Assembly (NCBI RefSeq): GCF_005887555.1
Contig: NZ_VCIA01000001.1
Location: 3,348,001-3,412,000 of the forward strand
Length of the DNA: 64,000 bases
Direction: 5' to 3'
DNA from: Lentibacillus cibarius
GTDB lineage: Bacteria > Bacillota > Bacilli > Bacillales > Amphibacillaceae
The notes beneath the pieces were generated by a model. It had not been told where the DNA came from. It was given only the letters and a program-made list of their open reading frames with translations, and ran no database searches. This document shows, piece by piece, positions 50,922 through 60,183 of the stretch. Made by a program: the position numbers and the translations under genes. Each line of letters starts with the position of its first letter. Position 1 is the stretch's first letter.

Positions 50922-51431
50922 ATGAAGGTTTGGGGAAAGGTTGAACTAACAATTGATTCTATCAGTGAATGGTTAGGCAGAATTGGCTGGATTCTTATTC
51001 TGTATGCACTGTTTTTTGGGCTTTATGACGTGATCATGAGGTACTTTTTTGATGAACCTTCCCTATGGATCTCCACAACCATTCAATATGCGATGGTGTT
51101 ACTGGCTTGTGTGTCCGGGGCTTACTCACTTAACGAAGGTTCATTTGTTAAACTGGATCTTTTTTATGAAAAAATGTCGCCTAAGACGAAAGCCATCTGT
51201 GATATTATTACATTTGTTTTTGCTTTTCTGTATTTGTATGTGTTAATCACAAAAGGGATCGAGGCAGCCTTAGCATCGATTGCCAGGCAAGAAACAACTC
51301 CGACCTCGATACCCATACCACTCTACCATTTGAAAGCAGTTATACCTATAGGAGCTTTCTGTGTACTGCTTGTCGCAATCAAAAAATTGGTACAGGATAT
51401 ACAGACACTACTTGGCTATGGAAAAGGGTAA
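50922..51431 (+). CDS. dctQ: TRAP transporter small membrane subunit DctQ
   Basis: 169 residues with four predicted membrane helices (about residues 18-38, 50-70, 88-106 and 138-156). The family pattern is visible in WILILYALFFGLYDVIMRYFF, followed by PSLWISTTIQY. DctQ is the small partner of DctM. AAAGGAGGCGACC precedes the ATG at a rather long spacing. It is the last gene of the M-P-Q group, and DUF1128 converges on it. Confidence 0.9.
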   Translation: MKVWGKVELTIDSISEWLGRIGWILILYALFFGLYDVIMRYFFDEPSLWISTTIQYAMVLLACVSGAYSLNEGSFVKLDLFYEKMSPKTKAICDIITFVFAFLYLYVLITKGIEAALASIARQETTPTSIPIPLYHLKAVIPIGAFCVLLVAIKKLVQDIQTLLGYGKG

Positions 51432-51490
51432 CAGGATGGAATATGATAGGAGGTACTACATTGTAGACAACTTTGGCTATATTTTGAAGC

Positions 51491-51523
51491 AAACCTGGTT
51501 CGCGATATCGCTGAACCAGGTTT
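51491..51523. terminator. Shared hairpin between dctQ and the DUF1128 gene
   Basis: AAACCTGGTTC (51491-51501) pairs perfectly with GAACCAGGTTT (51513-51523). The T run is poor on both strands. The convergent position makes a bidirectional terminator likely. Confidence 0.65.
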
Positions 51524-51539
51524 CCTCCTTCTTTAAATA

Positions 51540-51764
51540 TTATGATTTCCTCACAGACCGCAGCTCGTCAATAAATGCTTGTGTTTCGGACGCACTGAGC
51601 TGTCCCTTTTGTTTAATCATGTCGTACATAAATTTGATGTCCTCATATTTGTCTAAGTCATAGTCGTCCGCATCCATTACTTCGCGGTTGACGACACTTA
51701 ACGTTTCTGCGAGTTCATCCAGCATAAATTTCAGATTTTCTTGCGTCGGATTTTCCAGATTCAT
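51540..51764 (-). CDS. DUF1128 family protein (YfkK-like)
   Basis: 74 residues, acidic and helical. It matches the UPF0435/DUF1128 family of Bacilli (QENLKFMLDELAETLSVVN, IKFMYDMIKQKGQLSASE, then ELRSVRK). The function is unknown. AAGGAG precedes the ATG on the minus strand. It converges with dctQ. This family is found elsewhere in B. subtilis, so the gene has moved here or the TRAP block brought it. Confidence 0.85.
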   Translation of the reverse strand: MNLENPTQENLKFMLDELAETLSVVNREVMDADDYDLDKYEDIKFMYDMIKQKGQLSASETQAFIDELRSVRKS

Positions 51765-51914
51765 ATGAACACTCCTTCAATTAAATATCGTTGCAAAAAG
51801 CCTATGTACTGGATTAAGCCTTCTTTTGTTCTTTTCTTTATGATAAAATAAATGCGGTAAAATGCCAACTAGGAAAAAGTGCGTGTTCAACATAAAGGGC
51901 AAAAAGGATGGATC

Positions 51915-52061
51915 GACTAAATTCGTTACGTCCTATGCGTCGGCAGGCTAAGTTCGTCACATCCTGTGCGGGCGCCTGCACTAGCACGTCCTTGAAAAAG
52001 CAAACCGCTTTTTCTGCGTGCGATGTCTTGCTGCCGTAGCGTTCCTTGTCCTATGCGTCGA
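51915..52061 (+). repeat. 58-bp dispersed repeat family, copy D, upstream of smc
   Basis: GGCAGGCTAAGTTCGTCAC through GCACTAGCACGTCCTT (51942-51993) matches the insert in copy C. It is preceded by a partial tandem copy (CTAAATTCGTTACGTCC, then TATGCGTCG, to 51941). A third partial core GTCCTATGCGTCG ends at 52061, 17 nt before the smc ATG. The AAAAAGC/GCTTTTT hairpin at 51995-52013 lies between. Confidence 0.75.
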
Positions 52062-52078
52062 AATCTAGGAGAATGGTT

Positions 52079-55000
52079 ATGTATTTGAAGCGATTGGAAA
52101 GTGTGGGGTTTAAATCATTCGCTGAACGGATTAATGTGGACTTTGTTCCTGGTATGACAGCGGTGGTTGGCCCTAATGGAAGCGGAAAGAGCAATATCAC
52201 CGATGCGATTAGATGGGTGCTGGGCGAGCAGTCTGCACGGTCATTGCGCGGTTCGAAAATGGAAGACGTTATCTTTCAAGGCAGTGATACGAGACGGGCA
52301 CTCAATTTTGCGGAAGTAACCCTCGTTTTAGAGAACAGTGACCAAACATTGCCGCTGGACTATGAAGAAGTAAGTGTTACTAGACGGGTCTATCGTTCCG
52401 GTGAAAGTGAATTTTATCTCAATAAACAGTCTTGCCGATTGAAAGATATCGTCGATTTATTCATGGATTCAGGACTGGGGCGTGAAGCTTTCTCGATTAT
52501 CAGTCAAGGAAAGGTCGAGGAAATACTTAGTTCTAAAGCAGACGAACGGCGAACTATTTTTGAAGAAGCGGCCGGTGTCTTGAAGTACAAGCAGCGCAAG
52601 AAAAAAGCCGAGTATAAATTGGAAGAAACTCAAGAAAACTTGAACCGCGTGGAAGATATTATTTATGAAATTGAACAGCAGATTGGTCCGTTAAAAGAGC
52701 AGGCGGAAACGGCACGAACCTATCTCGAGAAAAAGGAGCAGCTGAAGCAGCACGAAATCTCGCTGCTCATTACAGAAATCGAACAGCTTCATGAACAGTG
52801 GCAGGCATTGCTGGATGAATTGGAGAAACAAAAAAACGAGGAACTGAATAAAAAAACAGCCATCCAGACAAAAGAGGCCGAGCTAGAACGGGAGCGACAG
52901 TCACTTCAGAAGCTTGATGAAGAAATTGAACAGCTGCAGGCGAATTTGCTGTCAACAACCGAACAGCTTGAACAATACGAAGGTAAAAAGCAAGTGTTTC
53001 ATGAGCGAACGAAACACGCTACCGAAAATAAAGAAAAGCTAGAAGCACAGAAAAAAGAAACAGCAGAACGGATTGAGATGCTTGAGCATGAACTTCATCA
53101 GGAAAAGGAGAAGCTTGCATCTCTAAAGGAAAACCGCGACAATACAAAAGCGCAAGTTGAGCAGCTTGAGGCTAAGTTAACGACGGACAGGGATAATATT
53201 GCTGAACAAATTGAGGAATTGAAATCCGATTATATTGAGTATTTGAATGAACAAGCCGCCAAACGGAATGAAAAACAATCCATTCAGCAGCAGCTTGACC
53301 AAATTGCCGGTAAAAAAGAAAAACAGGCGGAGAAATTTGAAGATTTGCTGGCAGAGCGAAAAGAACTTAGTACGCAAACGGAAAAGCTAAAATCTGATTA
53401 TGCTAAGCAAGAAGAATTATACAAGAAAAAATCTGAGACTGTTCATCAATTGAAAGAAGACCTTTCAACCAAACGTGATGCCTTTCAAGAAGCACAGAAA
53501 AAACTGTATCAAGGCTATCAATATATTGAAAAGCTGAAGTCCAAAAAAGAAATGCTGGAAGATATGAAAGAGGACTTCCAAGGTTTTTTCCACGGGGTTA
53601 AAGCAGTCCTTAAGGCGCGTGAGGACAAAAAATTGAATGGCATTCACGGGGCTGTCATTGAGCTTATTGACGTTCCAAAACAATATATAACCGCAATAGA
53701 AACGGTTTTAGGCGGCCAAGCACAGCATGTTGTGGTCGATGATGATCAGGCAGCACGACAGGCGATTAATTGGCTGAAAAAGACAAACAGCGGACGGGCT
53801 ACCTTTTTGCCGCTTCAATCGATTCAAGCGCGGTTTGTTCCGAAAGATATGCTGGCAAAAGCGCAGAATCACCCTGGTTTTATTGGGGGTGCTGCAGACC
53901 TTGTGTCCGCACCGACTGTATTTCAAAAGGCAGTGAGCCACTTAATGGGACATGTCCTCGTTGCGAAAACATTGAAAGATGCTAATGAAATTGCTGGCCT
54001 TGTTAAGCGCAAGCATCGTGTCGTTACACTTGAGGGCGACGTGGTCAATCCGGGCGGGTCGATGTCCGGTGGTGCAAAGAAAAATTCAAAGCAGTCCCTG
54101 TTCACAAGAGAAAAAGATTTACAGGAAGTGACGGAAAAACTGGCTGATTTTCAGCAAAAAGCACAAACGTTTGAAAAGCAAGTTACCAAGCAGAAGCAAC
54201 AGATCAGTGAGCTTGAAAAGAAGATTGCCGCTGAAGAAGAAGAGATTTCTGATGAACAGGAAAAACTGCAAGACATCCGCGCTTCCTTTAAAGAAGCAGA
54301 AATGAAATTGGCGTCCGTAAACGACAACCTTCAACTATATGACCAGGATAAACAGCAATTTGACCAGGATACATGCGACTTGCAATCACGTCACGAACAG
54401 CTGACGGACGAACTTGAGACTATTTCCGAACAGTTAGAGACAATCCAACAACAAATCGATGAGCTGTCCGAACAGGAAAAAACGTTTCAGGATAATCAGG
54501 AACAGTTGAAAACAGACTACCAGCAGGCACAAGTAGCGTTGGCTGAACAGGAAGAACGTCTGAAGAATCAGCGTGAAAAAACGAACAGCTTGCAAACACA
54601 GCTGGATGACTATCAAGAGCAATATGAAATTTATACCAATGATTTGAATGAGATACTAGAGATGCAACACGCTGAAGAGACCGAGGAAACGATTGAGGCT
54701 ACGATCAAGCAAGCGAAAGAAGATAAAGAAGCAATTACAGCAAACATTCAAAAGATGCGTTCCAGTCGATCTGAACGTACCCAGCGCTTACAGGACCAGG
54801 ACCGTGAGCTTAAGGAGGAAAGCAAACAACATCAAGCATTTAAAGAGGCGATTCAGGAAAAAGAAGTGAAGGTAAACCGTCTTGATGTCGAGCTGGAAAA
54901 CCGCCTGAACAAGCTGCAGACCGAATACACGATGACATTTGAAAAGGCGAAACAAGATTATGATAAAACAGATAATATTCAACAAACGCAGTCAATGGTA

Positions 55001-55645
55001 GCGCAAATCAAGCAAGCAATCGACCAGCTCGGAACGGTCAATCTCGGCGCAATTGATGAGTATGACCGGATTGCCGAACGATATGAATTTTTATCCGGCC
55101 AGCAAAACGACCTTGTTGAAGCGAAACAAACATTGCACGCGGTTATTGCGGAAATGGATGAAGAAATGGAAAAGCGCTTCGGTGACACATTCGGACAAAT
55201 AAAAGAAGCATTTGCTGTTGTCTTTAAACAACTATTTGGTGGTGGCAAGGCGGAACTGAAATTAACCGATCCGAAAAAATTGCTTGATACCGGTGTAGAA
55301 ATTGTTGCGCAACCGCCCGGCAAGAAGTTGCAGCATCTTGGATTGCTTTCAGGCGGTGAACGGGCTTTGACGGCGATTGCGTTATTATTTGCTATTCTGC
55401 GCGTCCGTCCGGTACCTTTTTGTGTATTGGATGAAGTAGAAGCAGCACTTGATGAAGCGAATGTCGTCCGGTTTGCTAAATATTTGAAAACATACAGTAG
55501 CCACACTCAATTCATTGTCATCACCCACCGTAAAGGAACCATGGAAGAATCGGATGTCCTGTACGGTGTGACGATGCAAGAGTCAGGTGTATCGCGTCTT
55601 GTTTCGGTCCGGCTGGAGGAAACCGAGGAACTTATTAACGCGTAA
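52079..55645 (+). CDS. smc: Chromosome segregation protein SMC
   Basis: 1188 residues, full length. An ABC-type ATPase that, with ScpA/ScpB, compacts and separates chromosomes. Walker A is VVGPNGSGKSN near residue 35. Long coiled coils flank a hinge (about residues 505-660, with GGQAQHVVVDDDQ and the Gly-rich NPGGSMSGG). The C-terminal signature LLSGGERALTA and Walker B CVLDEVEAALDEAN are present. ATG 52079 has AGGAG 7 nt upstream; ATG 52073 touches that site. Its 5' region is made of repeats. ftsY follows after 15 nt. Confidence 0.97.
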   Translation: MYLKRLESVGFKSFAERINVDFVPGMTAVVGPNGSGKSNITDAIRWVLGEQSARSLRGSKMEDVIFQGSDTRRALNFAEVTLVLENSDQTLPLDYEEVSVTRRVYRSGESEFYLNKQSCRLKDIVDLFMDSGLGREAFSIISQGKVEEILSSKADERRTIFEEAAGVLKYKQRKKKAEYKLEETQENLNRVEDIIYEIEQQIGPLKEQAETARTYLEKKEQLKQHEISLLITEIEQLHEQWQALLDELEKQKNEELNKKTAIQTKEAELERERQSLQKLDEEIEQLQANLLSTTEQLEQYEGKKQVFHERTKHATENKEKLEAQKKETAERIEMLEHELHQEKEKLASLKENRDNTKAQVEQLEAKLTTDRDNIAEQIEELKSDYIEYLNEQAAKRNEKQSIQQQLDQIAGKKEKQAEKFEDLLAERKELSTQTEKLKSDYAKQEELYKKKSETVHQLKEDLSTKRDAFQEAQKKLYQGYQYIEKLKSKKEMLEDMKEDFQGFFHGVKAVLKAREDKKLNGIHGAVIELIDVPKQYITAIETVLGGQAQHVVVDDDQAARQAINWLKKTNSGRATFLPLQSIQARFVPKDMLAKAQNHPGFIGGAADLVSAPTVFQKAVSHLMGHVLVAKTLKDANEIAGLVKRKHRVVTLEGDVVNPGGSMSGGAKKNSKQSLFTREKDLQEVTEKLADFQQKAQTFEKQVTKQKQQISELEKKIAAEEEEISDEQEKLQDIRASFKEAEMKLASVNDNLQLYDQDKQQFDQDTCDLQSRHEQLTDELETISEQLETIQQQIDELSEQEKTFQDNQEQLKTDYQQAQVALAEQEERLKNQREKTNSLQTQLDDYQEQYEIYTNDLNEILEMQHAEETEETIEATIKQAKEDKEAITANIQKMRSSRSERTQRLQDQDRELKEESKQHQAFKEAIQEKEVKVNRLDVELENRLNKLQTEYTMTFEKAKQDYDKTDNIQQTQSMVAQIKQAIDQLGTVNLGAIDEYDRIAERYEFLSGQQNDLVEAKQTLHAVIAEMDEEMEKRFGDTFGQIKEAFAVVFKQLFGGGKAELKLTDPKKLLDTGVEIVAQPPGKKLQHLGLLSGGERALTAIALLFAILRVRPVPFCVLDEVEAALDEANVVRFAKYLKTYSSHTQFIVITHRKGTMEESDVLYGVTMQESGVSRLVSVRLEETEELINA

Positions 55646-55660
55646 GGAGGTAAATGTTTC

Positions 55661-56662
55661 ATGGGATTTATGGATAAACTGAAAAATAAATTCAAACAGA
55701 ACGATGAAGAAACAGAAGACGTTTCTAAAAAGTATAAAAAAGGAATGGAAAAAACACGCAATTCGTTTTCCGGAAAAATTAATGACTTGATTGCCCGTTA
55801 CCGTAAAGTGGATGAAGACTTTTTTGAAGAGTTGGAAGAAGTGTTGATTGCAGCTGATGTTGGCGTCAATACTGTAATGGATCTTGTTGACGAGCTGAAA
55901 ATGGAAGTAAAACGGCAAAACATTAAAGATACGAAAGAAATAAAAGATGTGATATCCGAAAAACTAGTCGATATTTACTATGGTGATGACGATGAGGAAG
56001 TTGAACAGCTTCATTTACGAGATGATGAGTTATCGGTCATTCTTGTTGTCGGTGTCAATGGTGTCGGTAAAACAACATCAATAGGTAAGCTTGCCCACCA
56101 ATTACAGCAAGATGGCAAAAACGTCATGCTGGCGGCAGGGGACACTTTCCGTGCGGGTGCGATTGAACAGCTCGACATCTGGGGGGAGCGTGCCGGTGTT
56201 GACGTTATTAAACAGAGCGAAGGCAGTGATCCTGCTGCGGTTATTTATGACGGGATTAAGTCTGCCAAATCACGTAATGCCGATGTACTCATTTGCGACA
56301 CGGCAGGCCGGCTGCAAAACAAAGTTAATCTAATGAATGAGCTTGCCAAGGTGAAACGCGTGATTGAGCGGGAAGTCCCGGGCGCACCACATGAAGTGCT
56401 GCTTGTACTTGATGCGACGACTGGCCAGAATGCCCTAAGTCAGGCAAAGACGTTCTCCGATGCTACCGACGTATCAGGAATTGTACTGACCAAGCTCGAT
56501 GGGACGGCCAAGGGTGGTATTGTACTGGCCATCCGCAACGAACTGCAAATTCCGGTAAAGTTTGTCGGACTGGGTGAACAGGTAGAGGATTTGGAGCAGT
56601 TTGACGCCCATGCGTTTGTCTATGGATTGTTTGCGGATCTGCTTGAAGGTGACGAGGAATGA
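55661..56662 (+). CDS. ftsY: Signal recognition particle receptor FtsY
   Basis: 333 residues. A short charged N-terminal region leads to the NG GTPase domain: G1 GVNGVGKTTSIGK (about residue 131), DTFRAGAIEQL, DTAGRLQNK and TKLDGTAKGG. It docks SRP-ribosome complexes at the membrane. AAGGAGGTAAA precedes the ATG. It forms the SRP cluster with ylxM and ffh. Confidence 0.97.
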   Translation: MGFMDKLKNKFKQNDEETEDVSKKYKKGMEKTRNSFSGKINDLIARYRKVDEDFFEELEEVLIAADVGVNTVMDLVDELKMEVKRQNIKDTKEIKDVISEKLVDIYYGDDDEEVEQLHLRDDELSVILVVGVNGVGKTTSIGKLAHQLQQDGKNVMLAAGDTFRAGAIEQLDIWGERAGVDVIKQSEGSDPAAVIYDGIKSAKSRNADVLICDTAGRLQNKVNLMNELAKVKRVIEREVPGAPHEVLLVLDATTGQNALSQAKTFSDATDVSGIVLTKLDGTAKGGIVLAIRNELQIPVKFVGLGEQVEDLEQFDAHAFVYGLFADLLEGDEE

Positions 56663-56733
56663 TGGTAAACTTTTTGTAAAGGGATTTCACTTAACAATTC
56701 ACGACTCACGTTTCGCATAAGGGGTGGTTAAGA

Positions 56734-57051
56734 TTGCTGGAAAAAACAACACGAATTAATTACTTGTTCGATTTTTACCAATCACTGTTGACCCCGAAAC
56801 AGCGCAGTTACATGGATATGTATTTTCGTGAGGATTATTCGCTTGGTGAAATCTCCGAGTTATTACAAGTTTCACGCCAGGCAGTGTACGATAACATCCG
56901 CCGGACGGAGACGATGCTTGAATCCTACGAAAAAAAGCTGGGGTTATATGATAAATTCCAAAAGCGTACTGCTATTTTGAATCGGATGGATTATGCGGCA
57001 GAAGACAGTCAAATGCAGGCGTTGATTCATCAATTAAAAGAATTAGAGTAG
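56734..57051 (+). CDS. ylxM: YlxM-family helix-turn-helix protein (SRP operon)
   Basis: 105 residues, starting at TTG after AAGGGGTGG. The sigma-factor-like helix-turn-helix is seen in [22 protein letters not shown]. Homologues (UPF0122) always lie beside ffh and may modulate SRP. It ends 13 nt before ffh. Confidence 0.94.
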   Translation: MLEKTTRINYLFDFYQSLLTPKQRSYMDMYFREDYSLGEISELLQVSRQAVYDNIRRTETMLESYEKKLGLYDKFQKRTAILNRMDYAAEDSQMQALIHQLKELE

Positions 57052-57064
57052 GGGGACACCTTCT

Positions 57065-58408
57065 ATGGCATTTGAAGGATTGGCCGAGCGATTGCAGAGC
57101 ACCATGAAAAAGATCACCGGCAAAGGGAAGGTCTCAGAGCAAGATGTTAAAGAAATGACACGTGAAGTACGTCTTGCCCTGCTGGAAGCCGACGTAAACT
57201 TTAAAGTCGTCAAAGACTTAATTAAACGCATTAAAGAGCGTGCTGTCGGCCAGGAAGTAATGGAAAGTTTAACTCCGGGACAGCAGGTCATAAAAGTAGT
57301 GAAAGAAGAATTATCCGAATTGATGGGGGGAGAGCAGAGCAAGATAGCTGTAGCTGACCGCCCGCCAACTGTCATCATGATGGTCGGTTTGCAAGGTGCC
57401 GGTAAAACGACGACAACCGGAAAACTGGCCAATCATTTACGTAAAAAGCATAACCGCTCACCATTGTTAGTGGCCGCTGACGTATATCGCCCAGCTGCTG
57501 TCGATCAGCTGGAAACGGTCGGACAGCAGCTTGGAATGCCTGTGTTTTCCAAAGGGACCGATGCGAATCCTGTTGATATTGCCAAAGAAGCGATTGAACA
57601 GGCAAAGAATGAACATAACGATTACGTCATTATCGATACAGCAGGCCGGCTGCATGTGGATGAAAACCTGATGGATGAACTGGATCAAATCAAAGCAGCG
57701 GTCAAACCGGATGAAATATTCCTCGTTGCCGATGCCATGACCGGTCAAGATGCTGTCAATGTGGCCGAAAGCTTTAATGAGCAGCTGGAACTCTCTGGGG
57801 TTGTTTTGACAAAGCTTGACGGTGATACACGTGGAGGTGCAGCACTTTCGATAAGAGCCGTTACTGGTAAACCGATTAAATTTGCTGGTATGGGTGAAAA
57901 ACTTGATCAACTTGAAGCCTTTCACCCGGAAGGCATGGCGTCACGCATTCTTGGTATGGGTGATGTGTTAAGCCTGATTGAAAAAGCGGAAACCAATGTC
58001 AGTGAAAAGCAAGCCAAAGAACTGCAGGAAAAAATGCGCACAGCGACATTCACATTTGACGATTTCTTGGAACAGATGGGACAAGTGAAAAACATGGGCC
58101 CGCTCGAAGATTTGATTAGCATGATCCCCGGTGCCAACAAAATGAAAGGCTTAAAGAACGCACAAATTGACGAAAAACAACTTGTGTATGTGGAAGCCAT
58201 TATTCAATCGATGACGAAGGATGAACGGCAGGACCCAAGCATCATGAATGCAAGCAGGAAGAAACGGATTGCTAAAGGCTCCGGGACATCCGTCTCGCAG
58301 GTTAACAGGCTATTAAAACAATTCAATGATATGAAGAAAATGATGAAACAAATGACAAGTGGACAAAAAGGGAAGAAAGGCAAAGGTATGAACCTGCCGT
58401 TTATGTAA
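57065..58408 (+). CDS. ffh: Signal recognition particle protein Ffh
   Basis: 447 residues. An N domain, then the G domain with GLQGAGKTTTTGKLA (about residues 107-121), DVYRPAAVDQL, DTAGRLHVDE and TKLDGDTRGG. The C-terminal M domain is Met-rich (KKMMKQMTSG) and binds signal peptides and scRNA. It is tightly linked to ylxM and is followed by a repeat. Confidence 0.97.
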   Translation: MAFEGLAERLQSTMKKITGKGKVSEQDVKEMTREVRLALLEADVNFKVVKDLIKRIKERAVGQEVMESLTPGQQVIKVVKEELSELMGGEQSKIAVADRPPTVIMMVGLQGAGKTTTTGKLANHLRKKHNRSPLLVAADVYRPAAVDQLETVGQQLGMPVFSKGTDANPVDIAKEAIEQAKNEHNDYVIIDTAGRLHVDENLMDELDQIKAAVKPDEIFLVADAMTGQDAVNVAESFNEQLELSGVVLTKLDGDTRGGAALSIRAVTGKPIKFAGMGEKLDQLEAFHPEGMASRILGMGDVLSLIEKAETNVSEKQAKELQEKMRTATFTFDDFLEQMGQVKNMGPLEDLISMIPGANKMKGLKNAQIDEKQLVYVEAIIQSMTKDERQDPSIMNASRKKRIAKGSGTSVSQVNRLLKQFNDMKKMMKQMTSGQKGKKGKGMNLPFM

Positions 58409-58415
58409 CCAGCTT

Positions 58416-58469
58416 CGGCGTACAGGACGTACTAGTACCAGCGTTGGCACAGGTGCGTTCTTAGCCTGC
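58416..58469 (-). repeat. 58-bp dispersed repeat family, copy F (inverted)
   Basis: On the minus strand it reads GCAGGCTAAGAACGCACCTG, then CCAACGCTGGTACTAGTACG and TCCTGTACGCCG. This aligns along its whole length with copies C and D. It starts 8 nt after the ffh stop. Confidence 0.72.
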
Positions 58470-58590
58470 AAGGGCGCTTGTACCCTTGTTCGGAAAGCGA
58501 AGTTTATGCCAACTGCGGTAGTGCTAATCAATACACGAAAATAACCATAGTAAAAATATAAATTTTCTAAGGCCTGTAATGGAAAAACAC

Positions 58591-58619
58591 TTTACAGACT
58601 TTAGGCCATCTGTTAGAAT
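58591..58619 (+). promoter_or_regulatory. Sigma-A promoter of rpsP
   Basis: TTTACA (58591-58596) and TAGAAT (58614-58619) are 17 nt apart. The -35 box lies in a hairpin-like segment (GGCCTGTAA with TTACAG and GGCC) just upstream. Confidence 0.8.
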
Positions 58620-58656
58620 GTGAAACTGTGATATAAAAGTTATTGGAGGTGTAAAC

Positions 58657-58923
58657 ATGGCTGTAAAAATCCGTATGAAACGTATGGGATCAAAACGCAA
58701 TCCATTCTACCGTATTGTTGTAGCTGATTCACGTTCACCACGAGACGGGCGGTTTATCGAGCAAATCGGGACATATAATCCCGTTGTTAACCCGATTGAA
58801 GTTAAGATAAATGAAGATAAAGCACTGGATTGGATGACAAAAGGTGCGAAGCCGAGTGATACAGTACGCAATCTTTTCTCTAAACAAGGCATCATGAAAA
58901 AATTCCACGAACAGAAAAACTAA
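58657..58923 (+). CDS. rpsP: 30S ribosomal protein S16
   Basis: 88 residues. It matches S16 from the start ([20 protein letters not shown]) through [28 protein letters not shown] precedes the ATG. It starts the rpsP-khpA-ylqD-rimM-trmD group and has its own promoter. Confidence 0.97.
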   Translation: MAVKIRMKRMGSKRNPFYRIVVADSRSPRDGRFIEQIGTYNPVVNPIEVKINEDKALDWMTKGAKPSDTVRNLFSKQGIMKKFHEQKN

Positions 58924-58942
58924 CTGTAAAGTAGTGGATATC

Positions 58943-59170
58943 ATGAAAGCCCTGATTGAAACAATTGTCACACCGTTAGTCGATCAGCCTGAGGACATCG
59001 TTGTAACGGAAACAGAAGAAGACACCAAAATTGTTTTCCATCTAACCGTTAATCAAAATGATGTTGGCAAGGTGATCGGCAAAAACGGTAGAATTGCCAA
59101 GTCAATCCGTACGATTGTGTATGCTGCAAAGACGGATGCGAACAAACGTATTTATTTGGATATTATGTAG
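58943..59170 (+). CDS. khpA: KH-domain RNA-binding protein KhpA
   Basis: 75 residues, equivalent to B. subtilis ylqC. The single KH domain has the GKVIGKNGRIAKSIRT loop. With KhpB it binds RNA and affects cell division and elongation in Gram-positive bacteria. ATG 58943 is used; GTG 58934 is possible. It begins about 20 nt after rpsP. Confidence 0.93.
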   Translation: MKALIETIVTPLVDQPEDIVVTETEEDTKIVFHLTVNQNDVGKVIGKNGRIAKSIRTIVYAAKTDANKRIYLDIM

Positions 59171-59176
59171 AGGGAG

Positions 59177-59197
59177 AGGGAATACCTTTCCCTTTTT
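59177..59197 (+). terminator. Small hairpin with T run between khpA and ylqD
   Basis: AGGGAA and TTCCCT arms with a 5-nt loop and TTTT after. It may partly end transcription within the operon. Confidence 0.4.
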
Positions 59198-59269
59198 ACA
59201 AAGGTTATAACGTATCTTCTGTAGAGTTGTCTCTAAACCGAAACCGTTTAGAAAGCGTGGGGAACCAGT

Positions 59270-59659
59270 ATGCAAATGATCAGGAAGGTCCTTGTTAAAC
59301 AGGTTGTTACGGAGAAAAGTAAAGAAGAATTGCGGAAAAATTTTTATGACCATAAAATGCGGCTTGAACAAGAATGTCAACAGCTTCGGTTTGAACAGCG
59401 CAAGTTAGAGAATAAGCGAAATGTATCTAAGCAAGAAATTTCGGAGCGATTTCAACAAGAAATAAAAAATCGTAAAGAAAAAATGAAACTCGCTGATTTT
59501 AAACTTGAGCAGTTGGATATTCTGGAAATAGGTAGTGAAATAACGGAAAAAGAAGTTGACGCTCTTGTTGAAGTCAATGTAGGTGCGCATTGGGATGAAA
59601 TCATGGGAGAAGCAGCCATTGTCATTAAAGATGGTGTCGTTGTCCGAATTGATCAGTAG
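59270..59659 (+). CDS. ylqD: YlqD family protein, coiled coil
   Basis: 129 residues. A strongly charged coiled coil (about residues 15-75, rich in Glu/Lys/Gln) is followed by a small C-terminal domain ending in AAIVIKDGVVVRIDQ. This matches the YlqD family of Bacillaceae, whose function is unknown. The position between khpA and rimM is conserved. Confidence 0.9.
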   Translation: MQMIRKVLVKQVVTEKSKEELRKNFYDHKMRLEQECQQLRFEQRKLENKRNVSKQEISERFQQEIKNRKEKMKLADFKLEQLDILEIGSEITEKEVDALVEVNVGAHWDEIMGEAAIVIKDGVVVRIDQ

Positions 59660-59670
59660 CAGGTGATGAT

Positions 59671-60183
59671 ATGACAGAAATGTTTAATGCAGGCAAGATT
59701 GTGAACACACATGGTGTAAAAGGTGAGGTTAAGGTACAGCGGATTACGGATTTTGATGACCGGTTTGCAATTGGTAACAGGCTGATGCTTGAGAAGGAAC
59801 ACGGTCAGATAGAGGAATTGGTAATTGATGGGCATCGGATTCATAAAGGCTTCGATCTTATCCATTTTAAAGGCTATGATAATATAAACGATGTCGAGCA
59901 ATGGAAAGGATATTACCTGAAAATCACCGAAGATCAGCTAACCGAATTAGATGAAGGTGAATTCTACTATCATGAAATTATTGGGTGTTCTGTTTATCTC
60001 ACAAACGGTGATAAACTGGGAATAATCAAAGAAATCCTCGCGCCAGGTGCAAATGATGTATGGGTTGTTCAGCGCGAAAAAGGAAAAGATGTGTTGATTC
60101 CTTATATTGCGGATGTTGTCAAAGAGGTAGACGTCTCCGCCCAAAAAGTGGTCATCGAACCAATGGAAGGACTGCTAGATTGA
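59671..60183 (+). CDS. rimM: Ribosome maturation factor RimM
   Basis: 170 residues. An N-terminal RimM domain ([17 protein letters not shown]) and a C-terminal PRC barrel ([11 protein letters not shown], then ANDVWVVQ and [13 protein letters not shown]). It helps assemble the 30S head. Its stop overlaps the trmD start (TGATG). Confidence 0.96.
   Translation: MTEMFNAGKIVNTHGVKGEVKVQRITDFDDRFAIGNRLMLEKEHGQIEELVIDGHRIHKGFDLIHFKGYDNINDVEQWKGYYLKITEDQLTELDEGEFYYHEIIGCSVYLTNGDKLGIIKEILAPGANDVWVVQREKGKDVLIPYIADVVKEVDVSAQKVVIEPMEGLLD

Noticed and set aside
54979..55506. A 175-codon minus-strand frame inside smc.
   Set aside because: It lies over the conserved ATPase head of SMC and is a shadow of that gene.
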